Below are positions 22,184-32,400 of a DNA stretch of 64,000 nucleotides, in pieces. The first letter of the stretch is position 1. Each line of letters starts with the position of its first letter. Position numbers and translations under genes: made by a program. The notes beneath the pieces are model-generated. The model ran no database searches, was not told the DNA's origin, and saw nothing but the letters and a program-made list of their open reading frames with translations. The stretch is from Pholiota molesta (Eukaryota > Basidiomycota > Agaricomycetes > Agaricales > Strophariaceae): positions 62,001-126,000 of the forward strand of contig JACGCK010000024.1 of NCBI GenBank assembly GCA_014925825.1, given 5' to 3'.

Positions 22184-24749
22184 AAATAAAACAGTTGCGA
22201 AGCTCCTCTGGGAGCGTAAAAGGTATGGAAATATGGCCATCCAGTGACCCTGATTCTCCGCGCGAGATAGGGTCAGCCGGATTATCGGCCGAGGCGACGT
22301 ACACAAATTCTGGAGTAATGAACAGAGGGAGAAGCACGGAGTACGTGCGTCTGACAGAAAGGTTGATGTGATGGTTATGGCTGCGACCCTTATCAAGGGC
22401 GCCGATTGTGCCATTGTTGTCAGAGTGGATGGTCAATCTGATATCTCGGAATCCTCGAGCCTCCAAAAGATAAACCAGCAGTTCTATTGCGACCGTTTCA
22501 AGCCAGCAAATGTCCCTGCCAGGGATTTTCCAGGAAGGACGAAGGTGGAAAGCAGCCCATTCATTGCCCATGATGATACCAATGCCCCAGGACGTCGAAG
22601 CGTCCACGAACAATCCTAGATCGATGGTGATGCCTCGCGGACGCAACTGCCTTGAGACGCCGGTGACGGAGAGGATGGCCGACCACCAATTGAGGTCTGT
22701 GATAACGGATGGTGGGGGGAAACGGACGGCATGTTCATTATTCGAAGGGAATACCGAAGCGAAATTGGATAGAGAGGCGAGGTGGGAGCGGCCCTCGAAG
22801 TATACGAAGGATATATGGCATAATGACCCATGGATTTTCTGAATATCGAGTAGATGGCATGGATGACCTTCGAACCTGTCGACGAATTGGCGAACACGTT
22901 CGGAGAATTTGAATCGTTTCTCGTCGGTAAGGCTGACGAGTTTGTTGGGAAGATCCCACTGAAAACCGATGAATGTGGTGACGAATTTGAAGGAGTCGTC
23001 TCCCTTCTCCTCATGCCAAGGAATATCCAGGGGGGCGATACGACGAAGCATTTCAGCTTTGTCGTAATCATAAGCGTAGTCTCCATCGATGAAAGTGCCG
23101 GTGGGAGAAGGAAATCGAAATGCGTTGAGGTCGTCCTTGTATTTGGGCACAGGTGCTACACCCTCAGCCGCCCATACATGAATAGCGGCGTTCGCAGGCA
23201 TGCTCGAGTTGCTGCTCGCGCAAGTGGCGCCGAAGGGATGAGCATGGTCGATAAAGAATTCGCGTGGCAAACCCTGCACGACGAGCCAGGGCTTGTGGGA
23301 TGGATGTACAGGGCATGTTCTATGGAACTTCGCGATGTCGAGAGTGCATACTTGGGCGCCCGGGGGCGCGTGAGCAATCTGATAAAGATGGTATGAAATG
23401 AGTAAGGGATCTGATGTGAATGGTAAAGATAATATGTGGAAGATATGGATAGTATAAGATAGGATAAAGGGGTGATCTCGATAGTATAAGATAGAATAGA
23501 ATGCATGGTATCGTGATAACGTGAATATTTCACGGGATAGATACGAGCGCTCGAATATCAAGCGCCCGGCGGGTAACGCAGATGCGCAAATACCCAAAAT
23601 AGATAGATGAAGAAAACCGGACTCTCGCACTAAACGCAAAGAGTCGGTGTAAAGGTGTATGGGATCGAAAGTGGAGGGAAATTTTTGAAGATGTGGAACA
23701 AAACTCACGATATCTGCCACCATCGACGCGGTGTCGAATCTGGTAGGAAATTCCTCCTTTTTGATGTATGAGTTCACGGAATCATGGTATTTTGTACCCT
23801 TGGAAAGGTGGCGGCATATTCGAATCTTGTCTGGTGTGTCGCCGGGCTGGGGTTGGACGACGGCTATGATGGGGGATGCATAGAATGGGCCGCGAAGAGT
23901 GGATTCCACCTCTTCGCGGGTGTATGGGCCTGACATGCGACCAGAAGCGACCTCCTTGCGGAGGTAGTCCTGGATTGTGTCAGTATGCTCGAAAAAGGAA
24001 GGATTATGTGGCAGGATAATGGTACTCGTAATTCTGGGCATGCGCCCTAAAGGGAAGCCGTGCAAAAGATTATCTATAAGGAGAGGATAAGACAATGAAA
24101 GGTTATGCTTGACTAAAAATGATTCGAAAGCGGAAGTGTTATATGGATGAATTACTCGAGAGAAAATTTCTTCGTTAATGTGCAGTAAAGGATCAAATAA
24201 TGGTCTATGGATAATTGATGAAGAGAAATCAGTATAAGTAAGAAAAGGAGGGAATAAAAAATTAGAAAGCTCATCAGAGCTCGGAAGGACGGGAAAGGCA
24301 GATCCAGGCGAAAGCGAAGTGGACCTTGCCGCAGAAAGAGCAAATATGTGCTCGTTCGTCCTTCGAATGAGAGCAGGATGCTCGATCTCCTTTGATGTTG
24401 AAGGGAATGCAAATTTCTTTATTATCTGGTCTGCGCAGGATTCGATCGGATGCGTATTTGCAGAAGGTCGGTTTTCCGTCAGCGGATTTTTGTGGAGTGG
24501 AATCGTTGGCATGGAAAATGACGGTGTGCCCTCTCCAGCCGCATAGGATGCAGCAAGCAGAGAGGGCGGACTTCGTGCTGCTGGGCGGAAAGGACGACGA
24601 GGATGTGGGGGGGGTTTGGGAAGAGGTGAATGAGTTCCCAGGGCGCGAAAAGCGTCCATTACTACCGCCGCTGCGCGGTGGGAATTGTGCCTGGCCCGAA
24701 GATTTGGACATAGCTTGTATGGCAGCCTGGGTCCGGGTCCAGATAGCAT
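22176..24749 (-). CDS. DIRS reverse transcriptase and RNase H
   Basis: Copies element RNA into DNA. The frame is open for 857 codons, but the first 150 or so overlap the gag gene, so the true start may lie near 24280. The N-terminal conserved region is LLIDNLLHGFPLGRMP. RT core: QVCTLDIAKFHRTCP, KPWLVVQGLP, FGATCASSNS and KYKDDLNAF (YxDD box), with FIGFQWDLPNKLVSLTDEKR downstream. RNase H: GLFVDAST, CWLETVAIELL and IHSDNNGTIGALD supply the acidic residues. A 330-bp segment (23379-23708) between MVADI and IAHAPPGAQV has a perfect GTGAGT donor and TATCAG acceptor, has no stop codon and is a multiple of three. I read it as an intron. No adenine methyltransferase domain was noticed. Confidence 0.85.
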   Translation of the reverse strand: MLSGPGPRLPYKLCPNLRARHNSHRAAAVVMDAFRALGTHSPLPKPPPHPRRPFRPAARSPPSLLAASYAAGEGTPSFSMPTIPLHKNPLTENRPSANTHPIESCADQIIKKFAFPSTSKEIEHPALIRRTNEHIFALSAARSTSLSPGSAFPVLPSSDELSNFLFPPFLTYTDFSSSIIHRPLFDPLLHINEEIFSRVIHPYNTSAFESFLVKHNLSLSYPLLIDNLLHGFPLGRMPRITSTIILPHNPSFFEHTDTIQDYLRKEVASGRMSGPYTREEVESTLRGPFYASPIIAVVQPQPGDTPDKIRICRHLSKGTKYHDSVNSYIKKEEFPTRFDTASMVADIVSFVPHLQKFPSTFDPIHLYTDSLRLVRESGFLHLSILGICASALPAGRLIFERSYLSREIFTLSRYHAFYSILYYRDHPFILSYTIHIFHILSLPFTSDPLLISYHLYQIAHAPPGAQVCTLDIAKFHRTCPVHPSHKPWLVVQGLPREFFIDHAHPFGATCASSNSSMPANAAIHVWAAEGVAPVPKYKDDLNAFRFPSPTGTFIDGDYAYDYDKAEMLRRIAPLDIPWHEEKGDDSFKFVTTFIGFQWDLPNKLVSLTDEKRFKFSERVRQFVDRFEGHPCHLLDIQKIHGSLCHISFVYFEGRSHLASLSNFASVFPSNNEHAVRFPPPSVITDLNWWSAILSVTGVSRQLRPRGITIDLGLFVDASTSWGIGIIMGNEWAAFHLRPSWKIPGRDICWLETVAIELLVYLLEARGFRDIRLTIHSDNNGTIGALDKGRSHNHHINLSVRRTYSVLLPLFITPEFVYVASADNPADPISRGESGSLDGHISIPFTLPEELRNCFIYE

Positions 24750-25743
24750 GTTCTGATTTCGCGATCAGGTAACGCTCGGCATAATGTGCCACGCTGTAGT
24801 CTTTTTTCTGGCTCCGGAATTCTTGGCGAAGTTCGAGCTCAAGGGATTTCCAGGCATCATATGTCTCGTCTTTATCTATTTGAGAATCAAAGAAATTAAA
24901 ATGGTTAGAATACCAGCCGGCAAAGCTGCCCTTTGGTCCAGCTCTGTCACGTTCCTGTTGGAATCTGTACATTTGCCAGCAAGCTTCCCCCCACTGGCTG
25001 CATGTCAAAGAAAGCTCTGATCCAAGTTTATTTGACAACTTCGCGATGTCAAGGATCTGTAACCCTTTGGTCGAGCCGACCAATGGGTTCGATTTCACCG
25101 TATCCAGCATAGCCACATTGTCAATTATGTAACACATATTCTTGTGCAAAAAGAACGGAAGGGGAATAGAAACACAATCTTCGGTGTCAAACATGATTTG
25201 GGGAAAAATCAATTGAGACGGAATGCCGACGACACGGGGCTCGATGTCATCCCCGGTCATGCAGCGCCGCTTTGCGAGTCTAGCCTCGATGGCCTTCTCG
25301 ACAGAATCCGTAGCCGCGGGTCTTTTAGATGATTGGCTCTCACCGGAAATAGTCTTCTGAGTTGCCGCGATGCGCTTCGCCACGGAGACGGGTATGACAT
25401 CCTTGTAATAGCTGCGGATATTGTCATCTAGAAGATCGGAGATTTCCTCATCACTGATAGTGATCAAGGAAGCTGTGTCCGAACCAGCAACAGGATGATT
25501 GGTTGGATCTATAGTGTGTTCTAAGGTCTTTTTCATTCGAGAAATATTAGCGAGTTCAATATTTTTGTTTGTCTCTAATTTATTGAATAAAGAGAGATTT
25601 TGAAGCATAGCTACCACTTCAGGATTGATGTGAGTACGGTGTACCCTGATATTTTGCTCTTCAGGTGGTGCAGCTTGCTGCTGTCCAACTTGGCCACCAG
25701 GATTTGGCCCGGGACCATTAAGGGGAGCAATCCCGTCAGCCAT
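24274..25743 (-). CDS. DIRS gag-like protein (489 aa)
   Basis: Structural protein of the element. The N-terminus is Pro/Gln-rich (GPGPNPGGQVGQQQAAPPEE). The middle is helical with ESQSSKRPAA and LAKRRC basic patches that may be nuclear signals. A Ser/Gly-rich linker precedes two Cys/His clusters near the C-terminus (CCILCGWRGHTVIFH and CSHSKDERAHICSFCGK), which are probable zinc-binding RNA contacts. The ATG at 25743 is the first in a long open frame. The gene overlaps the RT frame by about 475 bases. Confidence 0.8.
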   Translation of the reverse strand: MADGIAPLNGPGPNPGGQVGQQQAAPPEEQNIRVHRTHINPEVVAMLQNLSLFNKLETNKNIELANISRMKKTLEHTIDPTNHPVAGSDTASLITISDEEISDLLDDNIRSYYKDVIPVSVAKRIAATQKTISGESQSSKRPAATDSVEKAIEARLAKRRCMTGDDIEPRVVGIPSQLIFPQIMFDTEDCVSIPLPFFLHKNMCYIIDNVAMLDTVKSNPLVGSTKGLQILDIAKLSNKLGSELSLTCSQWGEACWQMYRFQQERDRAGPKGSFAGWYSNHFNFFDSQIDKDETYDAWKSLELELRQEFRSQKKDYSVAHYAERYLIAKSEHAIWTRTQAAIQAMSKSSGQAQFPPRSGGSNGRFSRPGNSFTSSQTPPTSSSSFPPSSTKSALSACCILCGWRGHTVIFHANDSTPQKSADGKPTFCKYASDRILRRPDNKEICIPFNIKGDRASCSHSKDERAHICSFCGKVHFAFAWICLSRPSEL

Positions 25744-25837
25744 GGGTGAAAATCGATAAGAATGGGGGTATGAGTGTAAAAAAGTGGAGACTTTTGGAAA
25801 ATGAAGTCAAAAATGAATAAAGATCTCCGAAAACAAC

Positions 25838-25977
25838 CGATAAGGTTTTTTATGCGTCGGAAGAGATTTCAGAAGACGAAGAGGAAAGATAAGCTTTCCT
25901 TCGTCGATATATTGAAAGCTTATCTAAATGATGCTTATATAACAATCTTGCTTCCGACGCCTATCTTTAGCTTATCC
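25838..25977. repeat. Nested inverted repeat at the upstream end of the DIRS element
   Basis: Outer arms GCGTCGGAAG (25854-25863) and CTTCCGACGC (25951-25960) are perfect and extend to GATAAG/CTTATC at about 25840 and 25971. Inner arms GATAAGCTTTC (25888-25898) and GAAAGCTTATC (25914-25924) form a perfect 11-bp stem with a 15-base loop. It lies about 100 bp upstream of the gag ATG. Confidence 0.75.
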
Positions 25978-26095
25978 TAAGATTAGCCCTACGGGCTCAT
26001 CGCGGAGTGTGCCAGCGAACACGGCTTTGGTAGATGTCGATGAAGTTGGCCTCGATGGTGGAAGGCGACATCACGATCACGTTTAGCATTGCGCG

Positions 26096-26161
26096 CGGAC
26101 TCTGAATCCGGCCGGAGATATCCGTTTGTTGGTTCTGACTTGGTTCTGACTTGGTTCTGAC
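26096..26161 (-). repeat. R1 core motif (26096-26110) and 11-bp tandem repeat (26129-26161)
   Basis: A CGG-N9-CCG core in minus orientation, with the same flanks as the other copies, is followed by three units of TTGGTTCTGAC. Confidence 0.7.
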
Positions 26162-26427
26162 CTTACATATGCGAGCAAGGAATATATTCGCTGAGCGTAA
26201 AATGGTGCATGTTGTTGTTCGTCTCTTCTTGGTGTTTATGCGTGTGGGCGTCGTCATGTATCTCAGCAAAGAAGGACACGGGCGCGCTGGCCAAACTTAG
26301 TACGTACACTCAACTTGATTTCGCTCATTTTCTGTGCCTGTTTCCTTCACACCCTCTTAGGTTTCTCGTCTACGACTGCGTATATATAAAGCAAAATTAT
26401 CAGGGATTGAAGACAAGTTAACAGTGG

Positions 26428-28368
26428 CTAGATGGGGTATATGTTCAAGAGACGATTGTTATCAACATACTACAAAGAAAAAAGAAAAAAATGTCAATGA
26501 GTGAAGTCCAAAAGGCTCGAGTAGTCAAGTCAAGAACGGCCCCAGATATGCATATTGCGGCCTACGCGCATAGATCCATCCCGAGTAATAAAGCTGCAGA
26601 CGTACATTCAAATTTGCACCGACAAATCCATCCGCATAGATCACGTAGGTCTCGTAGGTCCGCTTGAGCGCCAAGCGCGACGTCACACATGGCAGGCATG
26701 TCTCCACGTCATCCAGGAAGACAGGGACGTCCTCCGTGCGGATCGCACTGGACAGCAGCAGCGCATGCTCTGAAGAGGACGCGGAGGAGCTTGAACTCGG
26801 AGGCGCGTCCCGCACTGTGCCCTTGGCGCACGACACGGCGGCGCGGGAGAAATCTACGATCTTTGCGGCGTGAAAGCGCCCTCTCATCTCGCCCTCCGGA
26901 AGGATAGCACGTTGGCCGTGTATATACCTGCGCACATAGGGGGGTAAGACGTGAGCACGGAAAGCGGGCCAATCATGCAAACGGATGTGAAAATGGACCT
27001 TCTCCAGCCCAGGCAAATGTACTGATGCGGAGCATAGCTAAACCTCGTGTCCGGTGGGCCCCATTCAGCCCATGGAATTTCCAGAGGTGGATGGCTGGTA
27101 AGCGCTTGCCGCGCATACTTTAGGAGCAGGCGCTGGTGGAGAAACAGGTGCAAAAAGCGGCTTTCCCGCGCGTGGTGGCCCGCAACCTCGTGGTCGTATG
27201 TCACCGTGAACAAGTGCAAGCGGTCGTCGTCGTGTATCGAGAACGGTGCGTCAGGGAGCGGGTTCGCTTCGATAGGGCCCGCTTCATTCCGCATTCCGTG
27301 GACAGCGACGCCTGGGGCGGTAGGTGGTAAGTGGAGTGTCACGAGGTGAGTGGCTTGGGCAGTGGATCGCACGAGCCTGTACAGGCGAATCGATCCGCAG
27401 TCAGATCGACATGTAACCAGGAAGTGCGTGGAATCGAGAAGCCTGAAGTCATATATCGAGGCGAGAAGAGTGGGATCAGAGGATATAGAAGTATCCTATG
27501 TAATTCAAATAAAATGATTGAAACGCGGCGTGAAGAGTGCGCCCACCAATATGAGATCCGATGTAGTCCAGTCCCATACCATTACTTGCATCTCCCTCCG
27601 GGCATTGGGAAATAAAACCGCCAAGATATTGTATGCAATTTGCAGAACAACGCGGTTGATGCTGAGCATGTCCGTGTGTGTGCGCGGAATATTAGTCCAC
27701 CGCAAAGGACTTTGCTGTGCTTGCGGATGGACGGTGTTAGTGGATATGGAGCGAATGTGGACACACTGCGGGCTACGGAGGATCGAAGCTCGAGATGATC
27801 GAGCTATAAAATAATAAACAGATATTCAACTACTCACTTGACATCCTCCTCCAGAATCACCATCAAATCCTGTGTCGGATCCATTGTAATGTTTACGGGT
27901 GAAATTCCGATTGAGGGTCTTCGAATCGCGTGTGCCTGAACGTTGCTGGCAGTAGGGAGCCATAGAATTTCATAGTGGACCTTGCTTATATCCGCATATG
28001 CACTCCCAACAAGCTCAAATGCATCATAGTTATGCTGGGTATGGTGAATAAGTGGTTCCTTTATTTCGCATGAAAGCCACGCCTGTCGCCGCCGCCTGAG
28101 GAACGCGATGAGGTCTGGGTAGCTGAGCGACGTTCCAGCGTCTTTGAGGCCATCCCTGTGCAGCTCAATAGTATACTCCAACATAGAGGAGCCTTGGAGG
28201 GTTTCGTAGATGGATGTACATGTCTGTGCGATCCCGTCGATTTAGCTTCTCCCCGAGATCAGAGGGACGTAGCCTCACCTTGGCACAGCGGATGAGGGAA
28301 ACGGCATCGAGGTTGGAAAGGATCTGAATTTGCAGCTCTTGCGGTAAATCGCAGAAAGCATTCGACAT
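26428..28368 (-). CDS. F-box protein, paralogue B (intact, six exons, about 505 aa)
   Basis: Same family as copy A; presumed SCF adaptor. Exons: 28368-28279, 28223-27838, 27772-27547, 27495-27044, 26927-26606, 26469-26428. Phases agree, totalling 506 codons. F-box: FCDLPQELQIQILSNL, LDAVSLIRC. Shared blocks: MDPTQDL, VWDWTTSDLIL, LEIPWAEWGPPDTR, YIHGQRA and VPVFLDDVETCLPC. Between YIHGQRA and the last block there is a Ser-rich insert (SSSSSASSSEHALLLSS) that other copies lack. The last exon has 14 codons and ends IYPI-stop. First-exon length (30 codons) and intron positions are the same as in A, showing common descent. Confidence 0.8.
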
Positions 28369-28679
28369 TTTGGATGAGAGAATCGATGAAATGGATGATA
28401 TGTAGACCGTCGACGCTGATCCCAGAGGCATTCACAGTACTTATCACTACGGTATAAATTCATCATTTCCCACACGCATGCTTATTAGTGTGCGGCCCTG
28501 GCTCGCCCAACCTTAGCATCTTCAGCAACAAATGTATATGAGTGAACAAGGAACGGATCTCATGTCGCTCGAGATTCGGCCACCTAAACCCACTCATAAC
28601 TTGTATGAGCAACGCAACAAGCTCAAAAGTTGAGATCAACATACAACGTCGACGAAATTGAAGAATGAATATCTCGGGC

Positions 28680-28694
28680 CGGTTTCAATGTCCG
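28680..28694 (+). promoter_or_regulatory. CGG-N9-CCG motif upstream of the RING gene
   Basis: CGG-TTTCAATGT-CCG, with the GGGC and TGCGCA flanks of the R1 family, 92 bp before the RING-gene ATG. An inverted CGG/CCG pair is the kind of site bound by Zn2Cys6 regulators, but no binding is shown here. The 28369-28679 stretch around it holds no gene that I can see. Confidence 0.35.
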
Positions 28695-28785
28695 TGCGCA
28701 AAATGTTCGATGGCGAGTTTGCCCCTCTCTTCTCTCTCCCTCCTCTTCGATATCGATCGCCACGTCTTGATTCTACCCTTCCAGA

Positions 28786-29492
28786 ATGGATTGTCCAGTC
28801 TGCTGGGACAAGTTCGAAGACTCGGCGTTCAGCTTGACCTGCGGTAAGTCGGTTCCATATCGGCGTGCATGCTACTCCGGTCGTCAACCAACGCGCGCCG
28901 TGCGCTCTGATTGCAGGCCACCTCTTCCACCGCAAATGCATCGCGCCGCTGGTCAGCACACGCTCGAGCCGTCTCGTGTGTCCCCTCTGCCGCAAGAAGA
29001 GCAAAGCCAGTACGTATGCGTATGTGCATGTGGTCGCCCGTTGGTGTTGTCTGCTGACGGACATGCGACATGCGGCCAGCATTCCATAGGCACTCCATCC
29101 GCGAAGTCTTCTTCACCTCGACCACCCATCCGTCCGAGGCCTCTTCTCGCACATCAGGCACGCACCACGCACGCCCGCCTGCGGAAGTGGTGGTGCGAGA
29201 CCAGAACTTGAAGCACGTCGACACTGCGGCCAGAGCATTCGAAGACGTGATCGTCCGCCTCGCGGAAACCCGACTGGACGCAATAGAAGATGCTGTTGGC
29301 GCCCAGCTTTTGGAGCTGGACTCGGAGCGCCGGCGCTGGAAGCGACAGTGGAAGCAGGCGGAACAGGAGGTGGCGCGGCTGGAGGCGGAACTGAGGGAGG
29401 CGCGGAGGGAACGGGATAATTTGAGGAAGGGTATTCGTAAAGTGGAGGTGAAAGCCGATGGTTTGGAGGTCTCCGTTTTTCTTACTTCTTAA
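28786..29492 (+). CDS. RING-finger protein with coiled coil (three exons, 187 aa)
   Basis: Probable E3 ubiquitin ligase. Exons: 28786-28843, 28917-29009, 29080-29492, with GTAAGT and GTACGT donors and TTGCAG and GGCCAG acceptors; 188 codons with phases correct. The start MDCPVCWDKF opens a C3HC4 RING directly: Cys3, Cys6, then TCGHLFHRKC and CPLCRKK. The second half is a str. charged coiled coil (about residues 110-180, rich in Glu, Arg and Leu: QWKQAEQEVARLEAELREAR) that could dimerise. No membrane segment. It stands between F-box B and the R1 repeats. Both its neighbours and itself belong to ubiquitin pathways, which may be chance. Confidence 0.85.
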
Positions 29493-29559
29493 TGAATCAA
29501 GTTCTGTTGACGATGTGATATATTTCGCGTTCTCATCAAGCAGGCATAACCCTAAGAGT

Positions 29560-32250
29560 CAAGACCCCAACGTACACATCGGGCACAGCCCGGTTGTCGG
29601 TAAGGCTCTGGAGCTTAGGCCTTGACAGATACTGTGAGCGGACAAGGAAGATGAAAGGCAATGCCCCTTGGTTCTGCTGGTGGTGTTGGTGGAAGCGACG
29701 AGCGAAGGCGACGAAGACGGGATATTTCGGGCCGGATTCAGAGTCCGTGCGCACCCTGCGCGTTTCCACATCACCGTCAGCGACTAACGCACTCCCAGCT
29801 CGATGCCTTCTCCGACGTGGACCGCTTTAAACCCACCCTGCAGTGTGCACGACCCTGTCCAGCGCATTGCCTGCAGCGCATCCACCTAGTAGTGCGTTCT
29901 CCACTGATCTTCGTGCTCACTCTTCGTGCTCACCTGGCCTACGCCATCCACACTGCACCTCCCCTCCATTATCGTGACATGACCTCCCCTGCTCTACAAC
30001 GCGACGCCGTTCGCGCGAGTTCGTCGTCTGCCATCGCAACGCCGCCGCTGCCCACTTCGGCCGCCACAGCACGCTCACCCCCGCGCACAAACCGGACTAC
30101 CCGAATACCCAACCTCCCATCGCCATCATATGCAATCCCATGTCATAGCCCTCCGCTCGTCTACAATACTTCCGCGTGCAGCCTCGTCTTCTGCTGTCAC
30201 AACGCCATCGGCGCCCACTATGGTTCCTGAGCCCCGCCGCATTCTATACATCGCCATGGGCATGCGCGGCCCCGACGCACAAATCAGACTGCACGACTAC
30301 CAACCCTCGCTTTGGAATCCCGTTCAGTCCCTCCCACCCAGGCCGACCCCTCCAAGATCGTCTTCGGCGAATGCGGAAGTGCACGGATGCGAGGCCGAGC
30401 ATCGCGCTGCCAAGGGGCGTTGAAAGATGAGCACGTTGGACAATGTGGCGCCGCGGGATGATTTGGAGGTTACTGGGACGGTCGCGATGACTGCTGAAGA
30501 ATGCGGATGGGACGAAGAGCGATGCGGATTCTGTGGTGGACGCGTTCGGAGGGGCCATGAGTAAGTCTATGCGCTAATGTCTGATATCGTGGATTGCTTA
30601 CTGATGCTTCGCATAGCTCGGAAACCCTGTCGCGTCATGCAGACGACATGTACTGACTGTCTCCGTATGTGCGTCTGCAGTCTAATCACCTCCCGTCTTC
30701 GCCTTCCATATGTCTTTACGCAGCTATAAGTGCCGTGTTTATGCGCGCCGAGGGCCAGCAGCCACACCGCGTGTTTACGATGAATATACGCGTCTCCTGC
30801 GTTCAAGTTTTTGTCGACCCGATATTCTACGGTCCCCACTCTTATGCTTCTGCTATTCCACCTCGCTCTACCTACATCCATCCCCGCCATCCTATCTATG
30901 ACTACCTTGCTTGGCGTGCGATCCCTTTCATATCCGCAGAATCACACTACAGCCCTCCGATTCGAAGCGTCGTAGGACTTTATTTCCCGTGTGTTTTCTT
31001 CTTTCGCGCTTCGAAGACCACGCACCCGCTTGATATCCCGTCATTATGGCCATCCTGCCTCCAGGTTCCGTCTCTGTTGTTCGGTCGCTCTTGGCTGCGA
31101 CTTTATTTTCCCTGTGCTTTCTTCTTTCGCGCTGCAAAGACCACGCGCCCGCTTCCTCTCGCCGTCCCTCACTTGATATCCCATCATTATCGTCCTCCTG
31201 CCTCCAGGTTCCGTCTCTGCTGTTCGGTCGCTCTTCGCTGCTTAGTTGGACATTTTTCGAGACCGCGCCGCAGCTTCTAGCTCGGATATCTGCACATGCA
31301 AAGCATACCTACTGTGTATGCGACCGAGGGATGTATAACGCGGGCCGCGAAATGGTACATGCTGCGGTGTATCCAACTATTTTGGGAGTGCTATGAGACG
31401 GCGTTGCTGTCGTGGTATTCCAGGAACGAAGAGCTGCGTTGCAGTTACCATGTATGTTCTTTGATCTCATTTGTGTATCTCGTCTCCCTATTATCTCTGA
31501 GCCTCCCTCACCCGCATGCTCTCGCCTCCTTCTCCATCTTCGCTTTCGCATTCCCTTACTCTTCTTGCGCCTCGACTTCAGTCATTGCACCCGCTCGTCC
31601 CTCCGTCTGTACCAGGTACCTTGTCTGTGCGACCTGCGCAAGCTCGGCCGCGATTCCGGAAAGGTGTATGCTGCCGCGATGGCGCTCGACATGCGGCTCC
31701 GCGCGCTGATGCCGGAGGACACCAGCGCACCCCCAACCGTCTCCGAGTCCTGCTCAAGGCCCTCTGCGACAGCGGGGTGCCCGCATCTAGCCCACTGCAC
31801 ATCGCATCGCCTGCCGTCAGGAGGTACGCCGCCAAGTGGATCGCGGCGTTGCGGTTTTTACGCGGTCGGTGGCGTTGGTTGGGTATCTCCCTGGCACTGC
31901 CGAGAGGTGAGGGAGATCGGTGCATACGCTGTTGATGCCAAGTTGATGCTACGATGGCATGCTGATATATAGTCTCAGCTCAGAGACGCTGTTGCGGGAC
32001 GGAGAACATGTGGGTCCAGGCACTTATACCTCTCACATTGAACTCCCTCCCCTCTTTCTTCGTTCGCCCGTGTCCTTCTCCCCTGCTTTTCTTCCTTTCA
32101 TTATGTTTCTCGCTTCTGCATCCTATGACATGCCCGTCTTTGGCTCGGATATTCGCGCATCCAGATTGTACCTGGCGTACGCGTTCGAGGAGTGAATTGG
32201 GGCGCAGAGTGAGGTGCGGTGATGTATCTGTTTTGTTCTGATGTTTAGCT
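29560..32250 (+). repeat. R1 repeat block, copy a (decayed gene-like sequence)
   Basis: Shares ordered blocks with 35.5-37.7 kb and 52.9-54.8 kb: GTTGGTGTTGGTGGAAGCGA-like start, the CGG-N9-CCG core (29733-29747), a GACCCCTCCAAGATCGTCT box (about 30350), a coding-looking stretch (DDLEVTGTVAMTAEECGWDE at about 30450), CAAGTGGATCGCGGCGTTGC (about 31835) and CAGCTCAGAGACGCTGTT (about 31977). Frames are broken and differ between copies, so this is a degraded repeated gene or element of unknown type. It precedes F-box copy C, as copy c precedes D. Confidence 0.6.
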
Positions 32251-32329
32251 TTATTGAGTAATATATATTGTCGAAGGCGAGGCGGACCAAGCACTGAGAA
32301 CGATGTGTGTGGGAATGATATAAATATTG

Positions 32330-32337
32330 CTCGGAAC
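32330..32337 (+). promoter_or_regulatory. TATA box of F-box copy C
   Basis: TATAAATA 71 bp upstream of the copy C ATG, inside the promoter block shared with F-box A. Confidence 0.5.
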
Positions 32338-32400
32338 GCGGAAGTCGGATTCGATTGTCAACGGTCTACAAGTCGTCCGATTCACCGATTCTCCTCCAAA

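Larger units (their letters stand above)
20500..25980 (-). mobile_element. DIRS-type (tyrosine recombinase) retrotransposon
   Basis: Three genes in the DIRS order gag, RT/RNase H, tyrosine recombinase run on the minus strand and overlap each other. DIRS elements integrate with a tyrosine recombinase instead of a DDE integrase and make no target duplication. The upstream end carries a nested inverted repeat (25840-25976) of the sort such elements use. The exact outer ends are not certain; no split direct repeats were identified by eye. The recombinase has a frameshift, so this copy is probably not active. Confidence 0.85.
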
